This document shows, piece after piece, positions 1-10,102 of a DNA stretch of 64,000 nucleotides (positions are counted from its first letter, which is position 1; every line of letters starts with the position of its first letter). The stretch lies in NCBI GenBank assembly GCA_023258975.1, contig JAHFRD010000003.1:62001-126000 (forward strand). Reading direction: 5' to 3'. Source of the DNA: Hydrogenophilales bacterium. Its GTDB lineage: Bacteria; Pseudomonadota; Gammaproteobacteria; Burkholderiales; Thiobacillaceae. Below the pieces are notes generated by a model, which made no database searches, had not been told where the DNA came from, and saw only the letters and a list, made by a program, of their open reading frames with translations. The translations under genes and the position numbers were made by a program.

Positions 1-147
1 CTGCACCAGATCTATCTATCCCCCCCCCACCAAAAGTAATAAAAAAACCCTTCCGCTTCATTGCCATTGCCCTGGGCAAGCTGCAAAATCGCCGCCAATT
101 CAAGCCTTTGGCGCGTTTCCCTCATGTTTTTTCCTCGGACCTGACTG
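1..147. other. Window edge with homopolymer tracts
   Basis: The window opens with a run of nine C (20-28) and, shortly after, a run of seven A. No gene is recognisable before zapD. Homopolymer runs at a sequence edge can mark a contig end or a low-quality assembly end. Confidence 0.4.
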
Positions 148-897
148 GTGACCGTTTACGAATTCCCCCTCAATGAACGCATCCGCACCTGGCTGCGTCT
201 GGAGGATCTGTTCGACAAGGCGTTGTATTTCGTGCGTGGCGGCGACGCACGCGCGCACCATGCCGCGCTGCTGGCGGTGTTCGAACTCACTGACGTGACC
301 GGCCGACCCGAGATGAAAAGCGAGCTGATCCAGGAACTGGATCGGCAGAAGACCAATCTGGAAGACTTGCGCAGCAATCCGGCGGTGGATACCAGCCGCC
401 TCGACGAGATTCTTGGCCACATCACCACCGCCCTCGCCGACCTGCACGGCATGAGCGGCAAGATCGGCCAGCATGTGCGCGACAACGATTGGCTGACCGG
501 GATCAAGGGGCGCGTCGGCATCCCCGGCGGCACCTGTAGCTTCGATCTGCCCGCCTACCACTTCTGGCTCAATCTGCCGGTAGCCGACCGCACCAACGAT
601 CTGATGGAATGGCTGGGCCCGTTGCTGCCGCTGAAGAGTGCTGTCGATGTGGTGCTGCGCCTGCTGCGCGACGGCGGCCATCGCAGCCGCCACACCGCCA
701 GCATGGGGCTGTTTCAGCTCATGCTGGGCGGACGCAGCGCCCATCTGCTGCGCCTGTCCCTGGACAGCATCTGCACACCGGAAGTCAGCGCCAACAAATA
801 CGCCGTCAACATCCGCTTCCTGGTGCCGGATCGCGCGCAAAAACCACGCCCCTGCGACCGTGATGTCGATTTCGCGCTGACCTTCTGCAATCTGTAG
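148..897 (+). CDS. zapD: Cell division protein ZapD
   Basis: 249-residue protein with the typical ZapD (formerly DUF1342/YacF) opening, EFPLNERIRTWLRLEDLF, and the family's usual length. ZapD is a cytoplasmic FtsZ-binding protein that bundles FtsZ filaments in the division ring. The start is GTG at 148, which gives the family N-terminus directly. It converges with miaA, with 39 bases between the two stops. In many proteobacteria zapD follows coaE; only 147 bases precede it here and I could not recognise coaE in them. The family call rests on sequence pattern and I am confident of it. Confidence 0.93.
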   Translation: MTVYEFPLNERIRTWLRLEDLFDKALYFVRGGDARAHHAALLAVFELTDVTGRPEMKSELIQELDRQKTNLEDLRSNPAVDTSRLDEILGHITTALADLHGMSGKIGQHVRDNDWLTGIKGRVGIPGGTCSFDLPAYHFWLNLPVADRTNDLMEWLGPLLPLKSAVDVVLRLLRDGGHRSRHTASMGLFQLMLGGRSAHLLRLSLDSICTPEVSANKYAVNIRFLVPDRAQKPRPCDRDVDFALTFCNL

Positions 898-898
898 G

Positions 899-935
899 GC
901 GTAATCCGGGCGTAATCCGTAGGCGCTGAAGCGCC
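899..935. repeat. Direct repeat and small hairpin between convergent zapD and miaA
   Basis: A 10-base direct repeat (gcgtaatccg at 899-908 and 910-919) is followed by a perfect 6-bp hairpin GGCGCT-GA-AGCGCC (922-935). It lies between two convergent genes, where a bidirectional transcription stop would be expected, but there is no T-tract, so terminator function is only a guess. Confidence 0.3.
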
Positions 936-936
936 T

Positions 937-1890
937 TCAGCCAGAGTTCCAAGCGGATTCCCGCTCGATCAAGCCGCCCACCCGCTGCGGCAAATCGGGC
1001 GCCCGGCAATCCAGCATGATCGCGCCTTGCCATCCGCGCAGCCAGGTGATCTGGCGTTTCGCCAACTGGCGGGTGGCGGCGGCGCCGCTGGCGAACAATT
1101 CCGCCCCGCTGATCTCCCCCTCCAGATAACGCCAGGTCTGGCGGTAGCCCACACAGCGCATGGAAGGCAGTTCCGGATCGAGTGGATAACGTTCGCGCAG
1201 CCCGCGCAGTTCCTCCACCAGGCCAGCCGCCAGCATGGCCTTGAAACGCGCGTCGATGCGCTCATGCAGCCAGGCGCGGTCGTCGTGCATCAGCGCGATT
1301 TCAATCAGGCGACAGGGCAGATCGGCGGTTTCCGGTTGCCGCGCCAGCAGCGCGGAGAGCGGCTCACCACTGCTCAGACAGACTTCCAGGGCGCGCTGGA
1401 TGCGTTGCGCATCGTTGGGCGCCAGACGCGCGGCCGTCGCCGGATCGAGGCACGCCAGTTCCGCGTGCAACGCGGGCCAGCCTTCCCGTTGCGCGCGCGC
1501 CTCCAGTTCCGCGCGCAGTTCCGGCGCCGCCACCGGCAGTTCCGCCAGGCCTTCCTTCAGCGCCTTGAAATACAGCATGGTGCCGCCCACCAGGAGCGGA
1601 ACGCGGCCACGCGCGAGAATGTCGCGCATCAGGGCCAGGGCATCGGCGCGAAAACGGGCGGCGGAATAGCTTTCGGTCGGGGAGAGAATGTCGATCAGAT
1701 GATGCGGCGCCCGCGCCAGGGTGGCGGCATCCGGCTTGGCTGTGCCGATGTCCATGCCGCGATAGACCAGCGCCGAATCGACGCTGATGATTTCCACCGG
1801 AAACCGCGCCGCCAGCGCCACCGCCAGATCGGTCTTGCCGCTGGCGGTGGGGCCCATGAGACAGAGCGCGGGGGGGCGCTCGCCGCTCAC
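937..1890 (-). CDS. miaA: tRNA dimethylallyltransferase MiaA
   Basis: 317 residues. Transfers a dimethylallyl group from DMAPP to the N6 of A37 in tRNAs that read codons starting with U. Visible hallmarks are the P-loop GPTASGKT (about residues 13-20), the [16 protein letters not shown] substrate segment (about 37-52) and the SMRCVGYRQ region in the C-terminal half. The start is GTG at 1890. It is the last gene of a minus-strand group mutL - S24-like - miaA, with only 10 bases after the S24-like stop, so co-transcription is likely. mutL-miaA adjacency is common in proteobacteria. Confidence 0.96.
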   Translation of the reverse strand: MSGERPPALCLMGPTASGKTDLAVALAARFPVEIISVDSALVYRGMDIGTAKPDAATLARAPHHLIDILSPTESYSAARFRADALALMRDILARGRVPLLVGGTMLYFKALKEGLAELPVAAPELRAELEARAQREGWPALHAELACLDPATAARLAPNDAQRIQRALEVCLSSGEPLSALLARQPETADLPCRLIEIALMHDDRAWLHERIDARFKAMLAAGLVEELRGLRERYPLDPELPSMRCVGYRQTWRYLEGEISGAELFASGAAATRQLAKRQITWLRGWQGAIMLDCRAPDLPQRVGGLIERESAWNSG

Positions 1891-1900
1891 TGCTTACCGC

Positions 1901-2272
1901 TCACGCATACGCCTTCTGTTCGCTGCGCTTGCCTGGCTTCTTCTTCATGATGACCACGCCCTTGACCACCGACAGCCCGTCCACCGGGATGTTGGGATAA
2001 AGCGGGTTTACCGGCTTCAGCATCCAGCCTTCCGGGTGTTGCACGATCTGGCGGAAGATGTACTCCTCATTGACGAAGGCGACCACATAGGAACCGTCCT
2101 TGGCCAGACCTTCCGGCTCCACCACGATGATTTCACCTTCCATGAATTCCGGCTGCATGGAGTCGCCCAGCACCATCAGGGCATAGGGCTCGGCACCGGC
2201 GCAGGCGGAGGCTTCCAGTCCTTCGGGGGTTTCTTCGGCCGGCCGCACCGGAATGGGGAAGGGTTTGCTCAT
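1901..2272 (-). CDS. S24 (LexA/UmuD-type) peptidase-fold protein, catalytic Lys replaced by Arg
   Basis: 123 residues from the ATG at 2272, two bases after the mutL stop; an upstream in-frame extension would run back into mutL. The fold signature is clear: LGDSMQPEF with Ser38 at the LexA nucleophile position, GEIIVV, and the C-terminal DGLSVVKGVV strand. There is no N-terminal DNA-binding domain and no Ala-Gly/Cys-Gly cleavage site. Where LexA has the general-base lysine (TVKRL), this protein reads IFRQI, with Arg74. A Ser-Arg pair should not support normal Ser/Lys self-cleavage, so this may be a non-proteolytic member. Its position between mutL and miaA hints at a stress or repair link, but the role is unknown. 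Confidence 0.8.
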   Translation of the reverse strand: MSKPFPIPVRPAEETPEGLEASACAGAEPYALMVLGDSMQPEFMEGEIIVVEPEGLAKDGSYVVAFVNEEYIFRQIVQHPEGWMLKPVNPLYPNIPVDGLSVVKGVVIMKKKPGKRSEQKAYA

Positions 2273-2274
2273 GG

Positions 2275-4110
2275 CTATTGTCCTCGCATGAAAAGCTTGT
2301 CCAGGTCGGACAAAGTGAGTTGGAACCAGGTGGGGCGGCCGTGGTTGCACTGGTCGGCGCGCAGCGTGCCTTCCATGTCGCGCAACAGAGCGTTCATTTC
2401 CGGCACGCCGAGTTTGCGATTCGCGCGCACCGCGCCATGACAGGCCAGGGTGGCGAGAAGTTCATTGCGGCGCGCGTGCATGGCGCCGCCATGTACGCCT
2501 ACGAGGCCGAATTCGTGGATGTCCTTCAGCAACTCGCGCGCCAGGCGCTCGCCATCGGCGTCCTTGAGCATGGCCGGCACGGCGCGCAGCGCCAGGTGGG
2601 TGGGCGACACCGGCGCGATCTCGAAACCCATTTCCGCCAACGCCGGCCCCGCCTCCTCGGCGATGGCCATCTCCAGGCCGGTGGCGGCGAACACCACCGG
2701 AATCAACAAGGGCTGGCTGGCGACGGCGCGGGCATCGAAGGCGGTCTTGATCCGCTCATAAAGGATGCGCTCATGCGCCGCGTGCATGTCCACCACGATC
2801 AGGCCATGCGCGTTCTCGGCCAGGATGTAGATGCCGGAGAGCTGCGCGAGGGCGTAGCCCAGCGGGGGCGCGGCGCCGATTTCGGATTGCGGATTGCGGA
2901 TTTCAGCGGGGGGCGCGAGGGCGTCGGCCACCATCTGGTAATAAGGGGCGGGTTCGTTGGCATGCAAGGGCTGCTGCGTCCAGGGACGCGGTACTCCGCC
3001 GCTTCCACCCCCGCCCAGGGGATGGGAGGAATAGGCCGGTGCAGGCGATGCGGCTGGTGTGATGGGTGCCCCCTCTCCGCCATCCCGCACCCAGGATGGG
3101 AGGGAAGCGCCGGCGGAGCTTTCCCGGCATCCGCCCAGCGCCCGCTCCAGCACATGCAGCACGAACTGATGTACGCCGCGCCCGTCGCGAAAACGTACTT
3201 CCGTCTTCGCCGGATGCACGTTCACGTCCACCCCTTCCGGCGGCAATTCCAGGAACAGCACATAGGCCGGATGGCGTTCGTGGTGCAGCACGTCGCGGTA
3301 GGCCTCGCGTACCGCGTGCGACAGGAGCTTGTCGCGCACGAAGCGGCCGTTGACGAACAGATATTGCGCATCGCGGCCGGCGCGGGAATAGGCGGGCAGC
3401 CCAGCCAGGCCATAAAGCCGCAGCGGCCCGGCGGCCTCATCCAGGGTGCGGGCGGCGGCGGCGAAGTCCTCGCCGAGGATGTCCAGCGCCCGCGCCTGCC
3501 AATCGCTTACGGCAAGACGGCGGCTGACGCGGCCATTGTGGGCAAGCGTGAACGCGCATTCCGGATGCGCCAGGGCGACGCGACGCAGGGCCTCGTCGCA
3601 GTGCGCGTATTCGGTGGGCGGGCTTTTCAGGAACTTGCGCCGTGCCGGGGTGTTGAAGAACAGGTCGCGCACTTCCACCACGGTGCCGCGCGCCAGGGCG
3701 GCCGGTTCCGGCGTGTGCAGCCTGCCGTCGAGGGCGCCGACCTTCCAGGCGTGCGCCGCCTCGGCATACCGGCTGGTCAGGGTCAGCCGCGCCACCGAAG
3801 CGATGCTGGCCAGCGCCTCGCCACGAAAACCGAGGCTGGCGACCCGCTCCAGGTCGTCCAGGCTGGCAATCTTGCTGGTGGCGTGCCGGGTCAACGCCAG
3901 CTTGAGGTCATCCGGCGCGATGCCGACGCCATCGTCGACCAGGCGAATCAACTTGATGCCACCCTCCTCCAGGTCGAGGCGGATGTCGCGACTGTTCGCG
4001 TCCAGGCTGTTTTCCAGCAACTCCTTCAACGCCGAAGCCGGACGTTCCACCACCTCGCCGGCGGCGATCTGGGAAACGAGGAGGTCGGGGAGGAGTTGGA
4101 TGTGCGGCAT
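2275..4110 (-). CDS. mutL: DNA mismatch repair protein MutL
   Basis: 611 residues. Couples MutS mismatch recognition to strand incision. The N-terminal GHKL ATPase shows the ENSLDA and DDGVGI motifs and the SLGFRGEALASI lid. The C-terminal domain carries the endonuclease metal motif DMHAAHERILYE (D-x-H-A-x2-E-x4-E, near residue 437), the ACHGAVRA motif and a CNHGRP variant of CPHGRP near the end. This indicates an incising MutL, as in species without MutH. The linker (about 325-410) is rich in Gly, Pro and Ser and includes a segment encoded by a short dispersed repeat (NPQSEI). It heads the mutL - S24-like - miaA operon. A REP element lies just upstream. Confidence 0.97.
   Translation of the reverse strand: MPHIQLLPDLLVSQIAAGEVVERPASALKELLENSLDANSRDIRLDLEEGGIKLIRLVDDGVGIAPDDLKLALTRHATSKIASLDDLERVASLGFRGEALASIASVARLTLTSRYAEAAHAWKVGALDGRLHTPEPAALARGTVVEVRDLFFNTPARRKFLKSPPTEYAHCDEALRRVALAHPECAFTLAHNGRVSRRLAVSDWQARALDILGEDFAAAARTLDEAAGPLRLYGLAGLPAYSRAGRDAQYLFVNGRFVRDKLLSHAVREAYRDVLHHERHPAYVLFLELPPEGVDVNVHPAKTEVRFRDGRGVHQFVLHVLERALGGCRESSAGASLPSWVRDGGEGAPITPAASPAPAYSSHPLGGGGSGGVPRPWTQQPLHANEPAPYYQMVADALAPPAEIRNPQSEIGAAPPLGYALAQLSGIYILAENAHGLIVVDMHAAHERILYERIKTAFDARAVASQPLLIPVVFAATGLEMAIAEEAGPALAEMGFEIAPVSPTHLALRAVPAMLKDADGERLARELLKDIHEFGLVGVHGGAMHARRNELLATLACHGAVRANRKLGVPEMNALLRDMEGTLRADQCNHGRPTWFQLTLSDLDKLFMRGQ
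2881..2911. repeat. Short dispersed-type repeat inside the mutL linker
   Basis: The stretch holds tandem copies of gcggatt/ggattgc-like units. In the mutL frame it reads RNPQSEI. Its low complexity and position in the disordered linker suggest a small repeat captured in frame. Confidence 0.4.
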
Positions 4111-4119
4111 GGACTACCC

Positions 4120-4195
4120 GTAGGAGCGGGCTTGCCCGCGAAGACCACGCCCGCAGTTCGCTCCACCCGCCAATCGCCGGCAAGCCGGCTCCCAC
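4120..4195. repeat. REP element (family 1), hybrid copy between uup and mutL
   Basis: The left arm is gtaggagcgggcttgcccgcg. The right arm is of a related type (gccggcaagccggctcccac), so the two ends are not perfectly complementary. It fills nearly all of the 86 bases between the uup stop and the mutL start, and would sit in the transcript if uup read through into mutL. Confidence 0.85.
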
Positions 4196-4196
4196 A

Positions 4197-6101
<1,905 letters not shown>

Positions 6102-6108
6102 GCGGGAT

Positions 6109-6130
6109 GCGCCGGCTCACGAGCCGGCGC
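6109..6130. repeat. Perfect inverted repeat just upstream of uup
   Basis: GCGCCGGCT (6109-6117), a 4-base loop and AGCCGGCGC (6122-6130). It falls in the 90-base gap between the DksA-like gene and uup, eight bases before the uup start. There is no T-tract downstream on the minus strand, so it is more likely a 5'-UTR hairpin or REP-related palindrome than an intrinsic terminator. Confidence 0.5.
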
Positions 6131-6191
6131 CAGAAAAAGCAGCGGGCCGCGATTATCCCATCAAGAGGCGCCGCGAAGCAGCGCTTGAGCG

Positions 6192-6590
6192 TTACAGGGA
6201 ACCGTGCGCCTGGCCGGCGTGGGTATGCTCGAAACGTTCCTGGCAGGCAATACAACGGGTGGCGACCGGGTTGGCGACCAGACGCGCGGCCGGGATGTTG
6301 GCGCCACAGTCCTCACACAGGCCGTAATCCGGTGAATCCACGCGCTTGAATGCGGTATCCAGCGCTTGCAGGGTACGCACCTCATGATCCATGCGCGCGG
6401 CGGCGAGATTGCCCAGCGTCACCGCCAGCGCCTCATCGGCGCTATCCCCGGAGCCACGTCCCAGCACTGCGGCGAACTGAGTCTGGCCGCTTTCCTCCAG
6501 GGCGGTTTTCAGGCCATGCAGAAACTGGGCGCGTTGCGCTTCCAGAGCGGCACGAATGGCGAGGCGGTCTTTTTTGGTCAGATGGCTCAT
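6192..6590 (-). CDS. DksA/TraR-type zinc-finger protein
   Basis: 132 residues. The N-terminal half is helical and charged. The C-terminal half has a four-cysteine zinc finger, C92-x2-C95 (CEDC) and C113-x2-C116 (CIAC), in the DksA/TraR arrangement. Family members bind the RNA polymerase secondary channel and tune transcription with ppGpp. The usual DksA coiled-coil tip residues (DxxDxA) are not obvious: here the loop reads GRGSGDSADEA, so I name only the superfamily. It is transcribed away from the tRNA-Arg gene; the 134-base gap must hold both promoters. Confidence 0.85.
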   Translation of the reverse strand: MSHLTKKDRLAIRAALEAQRAQFLHGLKTALEESGQTQFAAVLGRGSGDSADEALAVTLGNLAAARMDHEVRTLQALDTAFKRVDSPDYGLCEDCGANIPAARLVANPVATRCIACQERFEHTHAGQAHGSL

Positions 6591-6724
6591 GGTGAACTCG
6601 GTTATCGGAGGGCTGTATCCGGATTATTGGCGCCAGACTCGATGCCTTCAAGGAAAGAACCGCATCGCGGCATCAAACTAGCCGGGTTTCCACCCGCCCC
6701 GCCTGCGGTAGAATCGCCCGCCAT

Positions 6725-6800
6725 GCCTCCGTAGCTCAGTGGATAGAGCATCCCCCTCCTAAGGGGAGGGTCACACGTTCGATTCGTGTCGGGGGCACCA
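6725..6800 (+). tRNA. tRNA-Arg (anticodon CCT)
   Basis: 76 bases including an encoded CCA. The acceptor stem GCCTCCG pairs with CGGGGGC (one T-G pair). The anticodon stem TCCCC/GGGGA closes the loop CTCCTAA, giving anticodon CCT (reads AGG). The T-arm TTCGATTC is present. tRNA-Arg 3' ends are frequent sites for integrative elements, and a truncated conjugation region starts 2.7 kb downstream. By eye I found no second copy of the tRNA 3' end in the window. Confidence 0.96.
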
Positions 6801-6844
6801 ATAAATCAATGTGTTAGAGAATTTGTGTGGGTGGCTGTAAATCC

Positions 6845-6866
6845 CTGTGCTACCGCTGTGCTACCG
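6845..6866. repeat. 11-bp tandem repeat downstream of tRNA-Arg
   Basis: CTGTGCTACCG occurs twice back to back (6845-6855 and 6856-6866) in the 263 bases between the tRNA and the first HU gene. No gene is seen in this gap. It could be part of a recombination site of the neighbouring element, but nothing else supports that. Confidence 0.4.
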
Positions 6867-7063
6867 AAATTGCGTAAGTAAAGATTTGTCGACAGGGAAA
6901 ATGATTGAGCTGACAAGCTTGCTGGGCATGAAATATGTGGGATTGTTCTCCTTCTGATTTCGTCACGAACATCATGTTGTTCAGAAAACCTTCTATGTAG
7001 TCCCCACACTATTTTTTTACACTGTCTTGTCGCGCAAAATTCATCACCCAACTGGAGACCCGC

Positions 7064-7357
7064 ATGAACAAGTCCGAACTAATCGACGCCGTTGCCAGCA
7101 AAGCCAACGCCAGCAAGGCTGCCACCGCAGTACTTCTCAGCGCTACGCTGGAAGTCATTGCCGAAGCCTTGGCCAAAGGAGATAGCGTGCAACTCATTGG
7201 TTTCGGTACTTTCAGCGTGGGTGAACGTGCTGCCCGAATGGGGCGCAATCCGCAGACCGGCACGGAGTTGAAGATCGCCGCCAAAAAAGTTGCCCGCTTC
7301 AAGGCAGGCACAGTGTTGTCAGCCGGTGTGAACAAGGCAAAGGGCAAGAAGAAGTAA
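7064..7357 (+). CDS. HU-family DNA-binding protein (copy 1)
   Basis: 97 residues, the normal HU length. The full family pattern is present: MNKSELIDAVA start, GFGTFSVGERAAR, the DNA-bending arm tip GRNPQTG (60-66) and KKVARFKAG. HU proteins are small dimeric nucleoid proteins that bend and compact DNA and help site-specific recombination. A close paralogue lies at 23312-23653 in the same orientation, and the two bracket the conjugation genes. The two genes share a 29-base identical stretch (gccaacgccagcaaggctgc and the following nine bases). It may serve the mobile region rather than the housekeeping nucleoid. Confidence 0.94.
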   Translation: MNKSELIDAVASKANASKAATAVLLSATLEVIAEALAKGDSVQLIGFGTFSVGERAARMGRNPQTGTELKIAAKKVARFKAGTVLSAGVNKAKGKKK

Positions 7358-7375
7358 GTCGTCATTTTCAGCCCC

Positions 7376-8041
7376 ATGTGTGGCCGCTTCGCTCTCAAGG
7401 CCCCGCCGGCGGAACTGATCAAACGGTTCAACCTGGATGAATGCGCGGATTTGAAGCCACGCTACAACATCCCGCCCGGCACCGAGATTGCCGCCATCCG
7501 CCAATCGCCGGAAGGTAAGCGTGTGCTGCACCTACTCAGGTGGGGTCTGGTGCCACACTGGGCCAAAGACCCGAGCATCGGCAACAAGCTCAACAACGCG
7601 CGGGGAGAGTCTGTCGCCGAAAAACCTTCCTTTCGCGAAGCGTTCAAACGCCGGCGCTGCCTGATTCCAGCGGAAGGATTTTACGAATGGCAGACACAGG
7701 GCAAGGCCAAGCGGCCGTATTACATAAGCTTGAAGACAGGACAGCTTATGGCCATGGCGGGCTTATGGGAGTCGTGGAAGTCACCTGAAGGTGACTTCCT
7801 GCGCACCTGCTGCGTCATCACTACCGAGCCGAATGCGGTGATGGAACCCATCCACGACCGTATGCCGGTGATCATTGCAGAAGAAGCGTGGGCGCGTTGG
7901 TTATCTGGGCCGGTAGAAGATGTAGAGCCTCTGATCAGGCCTTACTTGGCAGAGAAGATGCAAGCGTGGGCGGTGGATCGCCGTGTCAGCAAGGCAGCTG
8001 ACGATGATGCGGACATGATCTCTCCCATGGGAAGCGGGTAA
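7376..8041 (+). CDS. SOS response-associated peptidase family protein (SRAP, YedK/HMCES type)
   Basis: 221 residues. SRAP proteins crosslink through Cys2 to abasic sites in single-stranded DNA and protect them. The full active site is visible: Cys2 straight after the start Met (MCGRF), Asn74 in LNNARGES, Glu104 in GFYEW and His160 in IHDRMPVI. The start is fixed because Cys2 must become the N-terminus. It begins 18 bases after the HU gene on the same strand, so the two may be co-transcribed. SRAP genes are often carried on mobile elements as well as chromosomes. Confidence 0.94.
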   Translation: MCGRFALKAPPAELIKRFNLDECADLKPRYNIPPGTEIAAIRQSPEGKRVLHLLRWGLVPHWAKDPSIGNKLNNARGESVAEKPSFREAFKRRRCLIPAEGFYEWQTQGKAKRPYYISLKTGQLMAMAGLWESWKSPEGDFLRTCCVITTEPNAVMEPIHDRMPVIIAEEAWARWLSGPVEDVEPLIRPYLAEKMQAWAVDRRVSKAADDDADMISPMGSG

Positions 8042-8236
8042 ATGCAGGATATCTTGCAACACACTCCACAAAGCTTCTGCACACAATTTGTTATTTTCGG
8101 CAGCTAGGGAGTTGCCGCCAGGGTACTGATTCGCCCGTATAGCGGGCTATCCGCACGCCATGCTGGATGTCGTTATTGATCTTATATGCATACTGATTAA
8201 ATGCGTTTTTCAGGCATTACATAAACCACACGAGTC

Positions 8237-8280
8237 TTTGACCATGTACGCGTTTTTGGCAGCCCGCAGACATGGTCAAA
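8237..8280. promoter_or_regulatory. Inverted repeat across the XRE start codon (candidate operator)
   Basis: Perfect 11-bp arms TTTGACCATGT (8237-8247) and ACATGGTCAAA (8270-8280), 22 bases apart. The right arm contains the ATG of the XRE regulator. A repressor binding both arms would block transcription or translation initiation of its own gene, a common autoregulatory design for XRE proteins. Protein-DNA binding is inferred. Confidence 0.6.
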
Positions 8281-8643
8281 AAATATCATTCGGCTCTGGC
8301 TCTTCGACTCGGTCGGAATATCGCAGCCTTTCGCCGAAGTGCGGCGCTCAAACAGGAACAACTTGCCGAGCTGATCGAGGTGGAAATTTCCACCGTTTCG
8401 CGCTACGAGACCGGGGCCACACTGCCTTCGTTGGTCACTTTGGCAAATCTGGCCAAAGTCTTGCATTGCACGATGGCGGAGTTGCTGGCGGAGAAAACAC
8501 CTGCCCATTCCCCAGAGGCGATTCGCATCGAAGCGGTGATTGAGCCCTTGCTGCCGGCAGAAAGAAAAATGGTGATTGACGTGATCGAGACCATGGTGGG
8601 GTTCTTACGTCAGCAGAAAGCGATGCACCCGCGTAAACATTAA
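8272..8643 (+). CDS. XRE-family transcriptional regulator
   Basis: 123 residues. Residues about 10-70 form a classic Cro/C1-type helix-turn-helix (LGRNIAAFRRSAALKQEQLAEL, then STVSRYETG and LVTLANLAKVL). The remaining 50 residues look helical and may dimerise. The start ATG lies inside a perfect 11-bp inverted repeat, suggesting self-repression. A gene of unknown function follows 54 bases downstream on the same strand, and the conjugation array ends about 0.85 kb further on. A role in controlling the mobile element is plausible but unproven. Confidence 0.88.
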   Translation: MVKKYHSALALRLGRNIAAFRRSAALKQEQLAELIEVEISTVSRYETGATLPSLVTLANLAKVLHCTMAELLAEKTPAHSPEAIRIEAVIEPLLPAERKMVIDVIETMVGFLRQQKAMHPRKH

Positions 8644-8697
8644 AAATTTCAGTGCGCTGAAGGATGGCAGCGCAACGGTTTCAGCAGGGAGATAAAA

Positions 8698-9273
8698 ATG
8701 CAGGATGACGACCCAGTCGACTATCAGTTCTGGTCCAAGCTTGATGGTTGGAGTTTCCGCGACGCCGCCTTGTTGTTGTGCGGTTTCGATCCGGATGCGG
8801 TGCGAGGATCCGGTATCCGCCTGGACAGCCGTGAACACCCGGAACACCTGGCCGAGGCATCAAAGGTGTATCGCGTTCTCAAGAGCACGACGGCCCTCGG
8901 CCCCAACGTCGCCCACCCCTTCACCGTAATCGAGCACGCCCTCAAGAAAAATCTGCCGATGCCCACGCCATTGCTGGGCGCGGTACGCGAGCGTTTTCGC
9001 CAGGAACGTGAACGCGAGGGGCGGCAAATCGACGAAGTCCTGGGCGAGGCAGAGCAAGCCGAACCTCATCCACGCTCCAAGGGTTTCCTGCTTCGCTTGA
9101 TCTATGTGATGGCCAAGCGCGGCTATGGCCTGAAGCTGGAGCAACCCTACAACGATGCCAACGAGATCGCCGACGATGCGGAACGCCTGGGATTGGTGCT
9201 GGACCGAGATGCCGTGGCCCGTTACCTGAAAGATGCCCGTCAGCAGGCAGAGTCGAAAGCAATCGAGGAATGA
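8698..9273 (+). CDS. Hypothetical protein with WSFRDAALLLCGFDP motif
   Basis: 191 residues, soluble and strongly charged, with no signal peptide or membrane segment. The N-terminal FWSKLDGWSFRDAALLLCGFDP resembles a pattern I associate with accessory proteins of integrative elements and phages (W-S/T-x2-D/E-A-x-x-L-x2-G-x-D-P), whose function is unknown to me. Residues about 95-125 form a charged helix (RERFRQEREREGRQIDEV). A good ribosome site (AGGGAG) precedes the ATG. It probably shares a transcript with the XRE gene 54 bases upstream. No function is assigned. Confidence 0.7.
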   Translation: MQDDDPVDYQFWSKLDGWSFRDAALLLCGFDPDAVRGSGIRLDSREHPEHLAEASKVYRVLKSTTALGPNVAHPFTVIEHALKKNLPMPTPLLGAVRERFRQEREREGRQIDEVLGEAEQAEPHPRSKGFLLRLIYVMAKRGYGLKLEQPYNDANEIADDAERLGLVLDRDAVARYLKDARQQAESKAIEE

Positions 9274-9496
9274 AAGTTATTCCTCACTCCTGAATGGTGA
9301 AGCGTGAATGGCGACCAAAACCGCGCGGTCAGATTCCGGTGCAAAACCACATCAAGCCACATCCAGCCACACCCAGCTTAACGGAGTTTCACCCCGTTTC
9401 CGTGCGCCACACGACGCAGCATCCGGATACCTGCGCTCGTGTCGAGCCCATGACGTGCCGCGTCGGCATAAAAATTACCCTAATAATCAATGGTAA

Positions 9497-10102
9497 TCAT
9501 CCGATGAGGCAGCTGTTCGCCATCAACCGATAGCAGCCATTTTCGGCGGACAAAGCACAGCGTTCTTTCCTTATCGTCATGTCCACACCGCCAACGCGCG
9601 GGAGCAACGCGGAGGTAAGGGCGCGGCCTGGGCCAATCACATCCATGTACATCCCGGCTTCCCGCACCGCCTCCATGGAAGCGACCACCTGGGCGAGATC
9701 GGTATCGTTGGCATAGCCCGCATCGAAGCAGTTGCCATCTAGGCAGAAGGTCTGGGTGCCGCAATCGGCCACGGTGGCGGTTTGCGCGGCGGTGACCAGG
9801 CACTGGAACTTATTCTCGTAGTATGAGCAGCCGGTGTCCGAGGTTTCGACACAAGCCGAAGAAATCTGCCCGCAACCGCGATCGCGCAGTCCATCGCATT
9901 CGCGGGTGTCCATGGCGGCAGACAGGCAGGTGTAACGAGCCTCGTATTTCCAGCAGTCGCGCTGTACCGGATGGCCGGAAATCATTTTGGTGGAGGGGCC
10001 GTCGAGGCAAATCTCGGAGAGCCGTTCGCACTCGGCTGCCGAGACGGTCGCTGGCAGGCATGCCAGTAGCAGGGACGTCAGAAAAAGCCTGATCAGGCTC
10101 AT
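9497..10102 (-). CDS. TraN-like cysteine-rich secreted protein, second part of a split TraN
   Basis: 201 residues from the ATG at 10102. It has its own signal peptide (MSLIRLFLTSLLLACLPATVSA) followed by a cysteine-rich domain (CERLSEIC, CWKYEARYTC, CGTQTFC, CFDAGY) like the C-terminal half of TraN, the outer-membrane mating-pair stabilisation protein of F-type systems. Its ATG overlaps the stop of the upstream TraN-like gene by four bases. It ends at SCLIG without the further Cys-rich tail usual in long TraN proteins and is the last tra gene before the array stops, so it may be truncated at a deletion border. Confidence 0.7.
   Translation of the reverse strand: MSLIRLFLTSLLLACLPATVSAAECERLSEICLDGPSTKMISGHPVQRDCWKYEARYTCLSAAMDTRECDGLRDRGCGQISSACVETSDTGCSYYENKFQCLVTAAQTATVADCGTQTFCLDGNCFDAGYANDTDLAQVVASMEAVREAGMYMDVIGPGRALTSALLPRVGGVDMTIRKERCALSAENGCYRLMANSCLIG

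Noticed and set aside
6801-7063. Possible attachment site or integrase remnant next to tRNA-Arg
   Set aside because: The 11-bp tandem repeat is not a copy of the tRNA 3' end, and no integrase sequence is seen.
9294-9533. Short plus-strand frames after the unknown gene
   Set aside because: Low coding quality and no family match; the 223-base gap between 9274 and 9496 appears empty.
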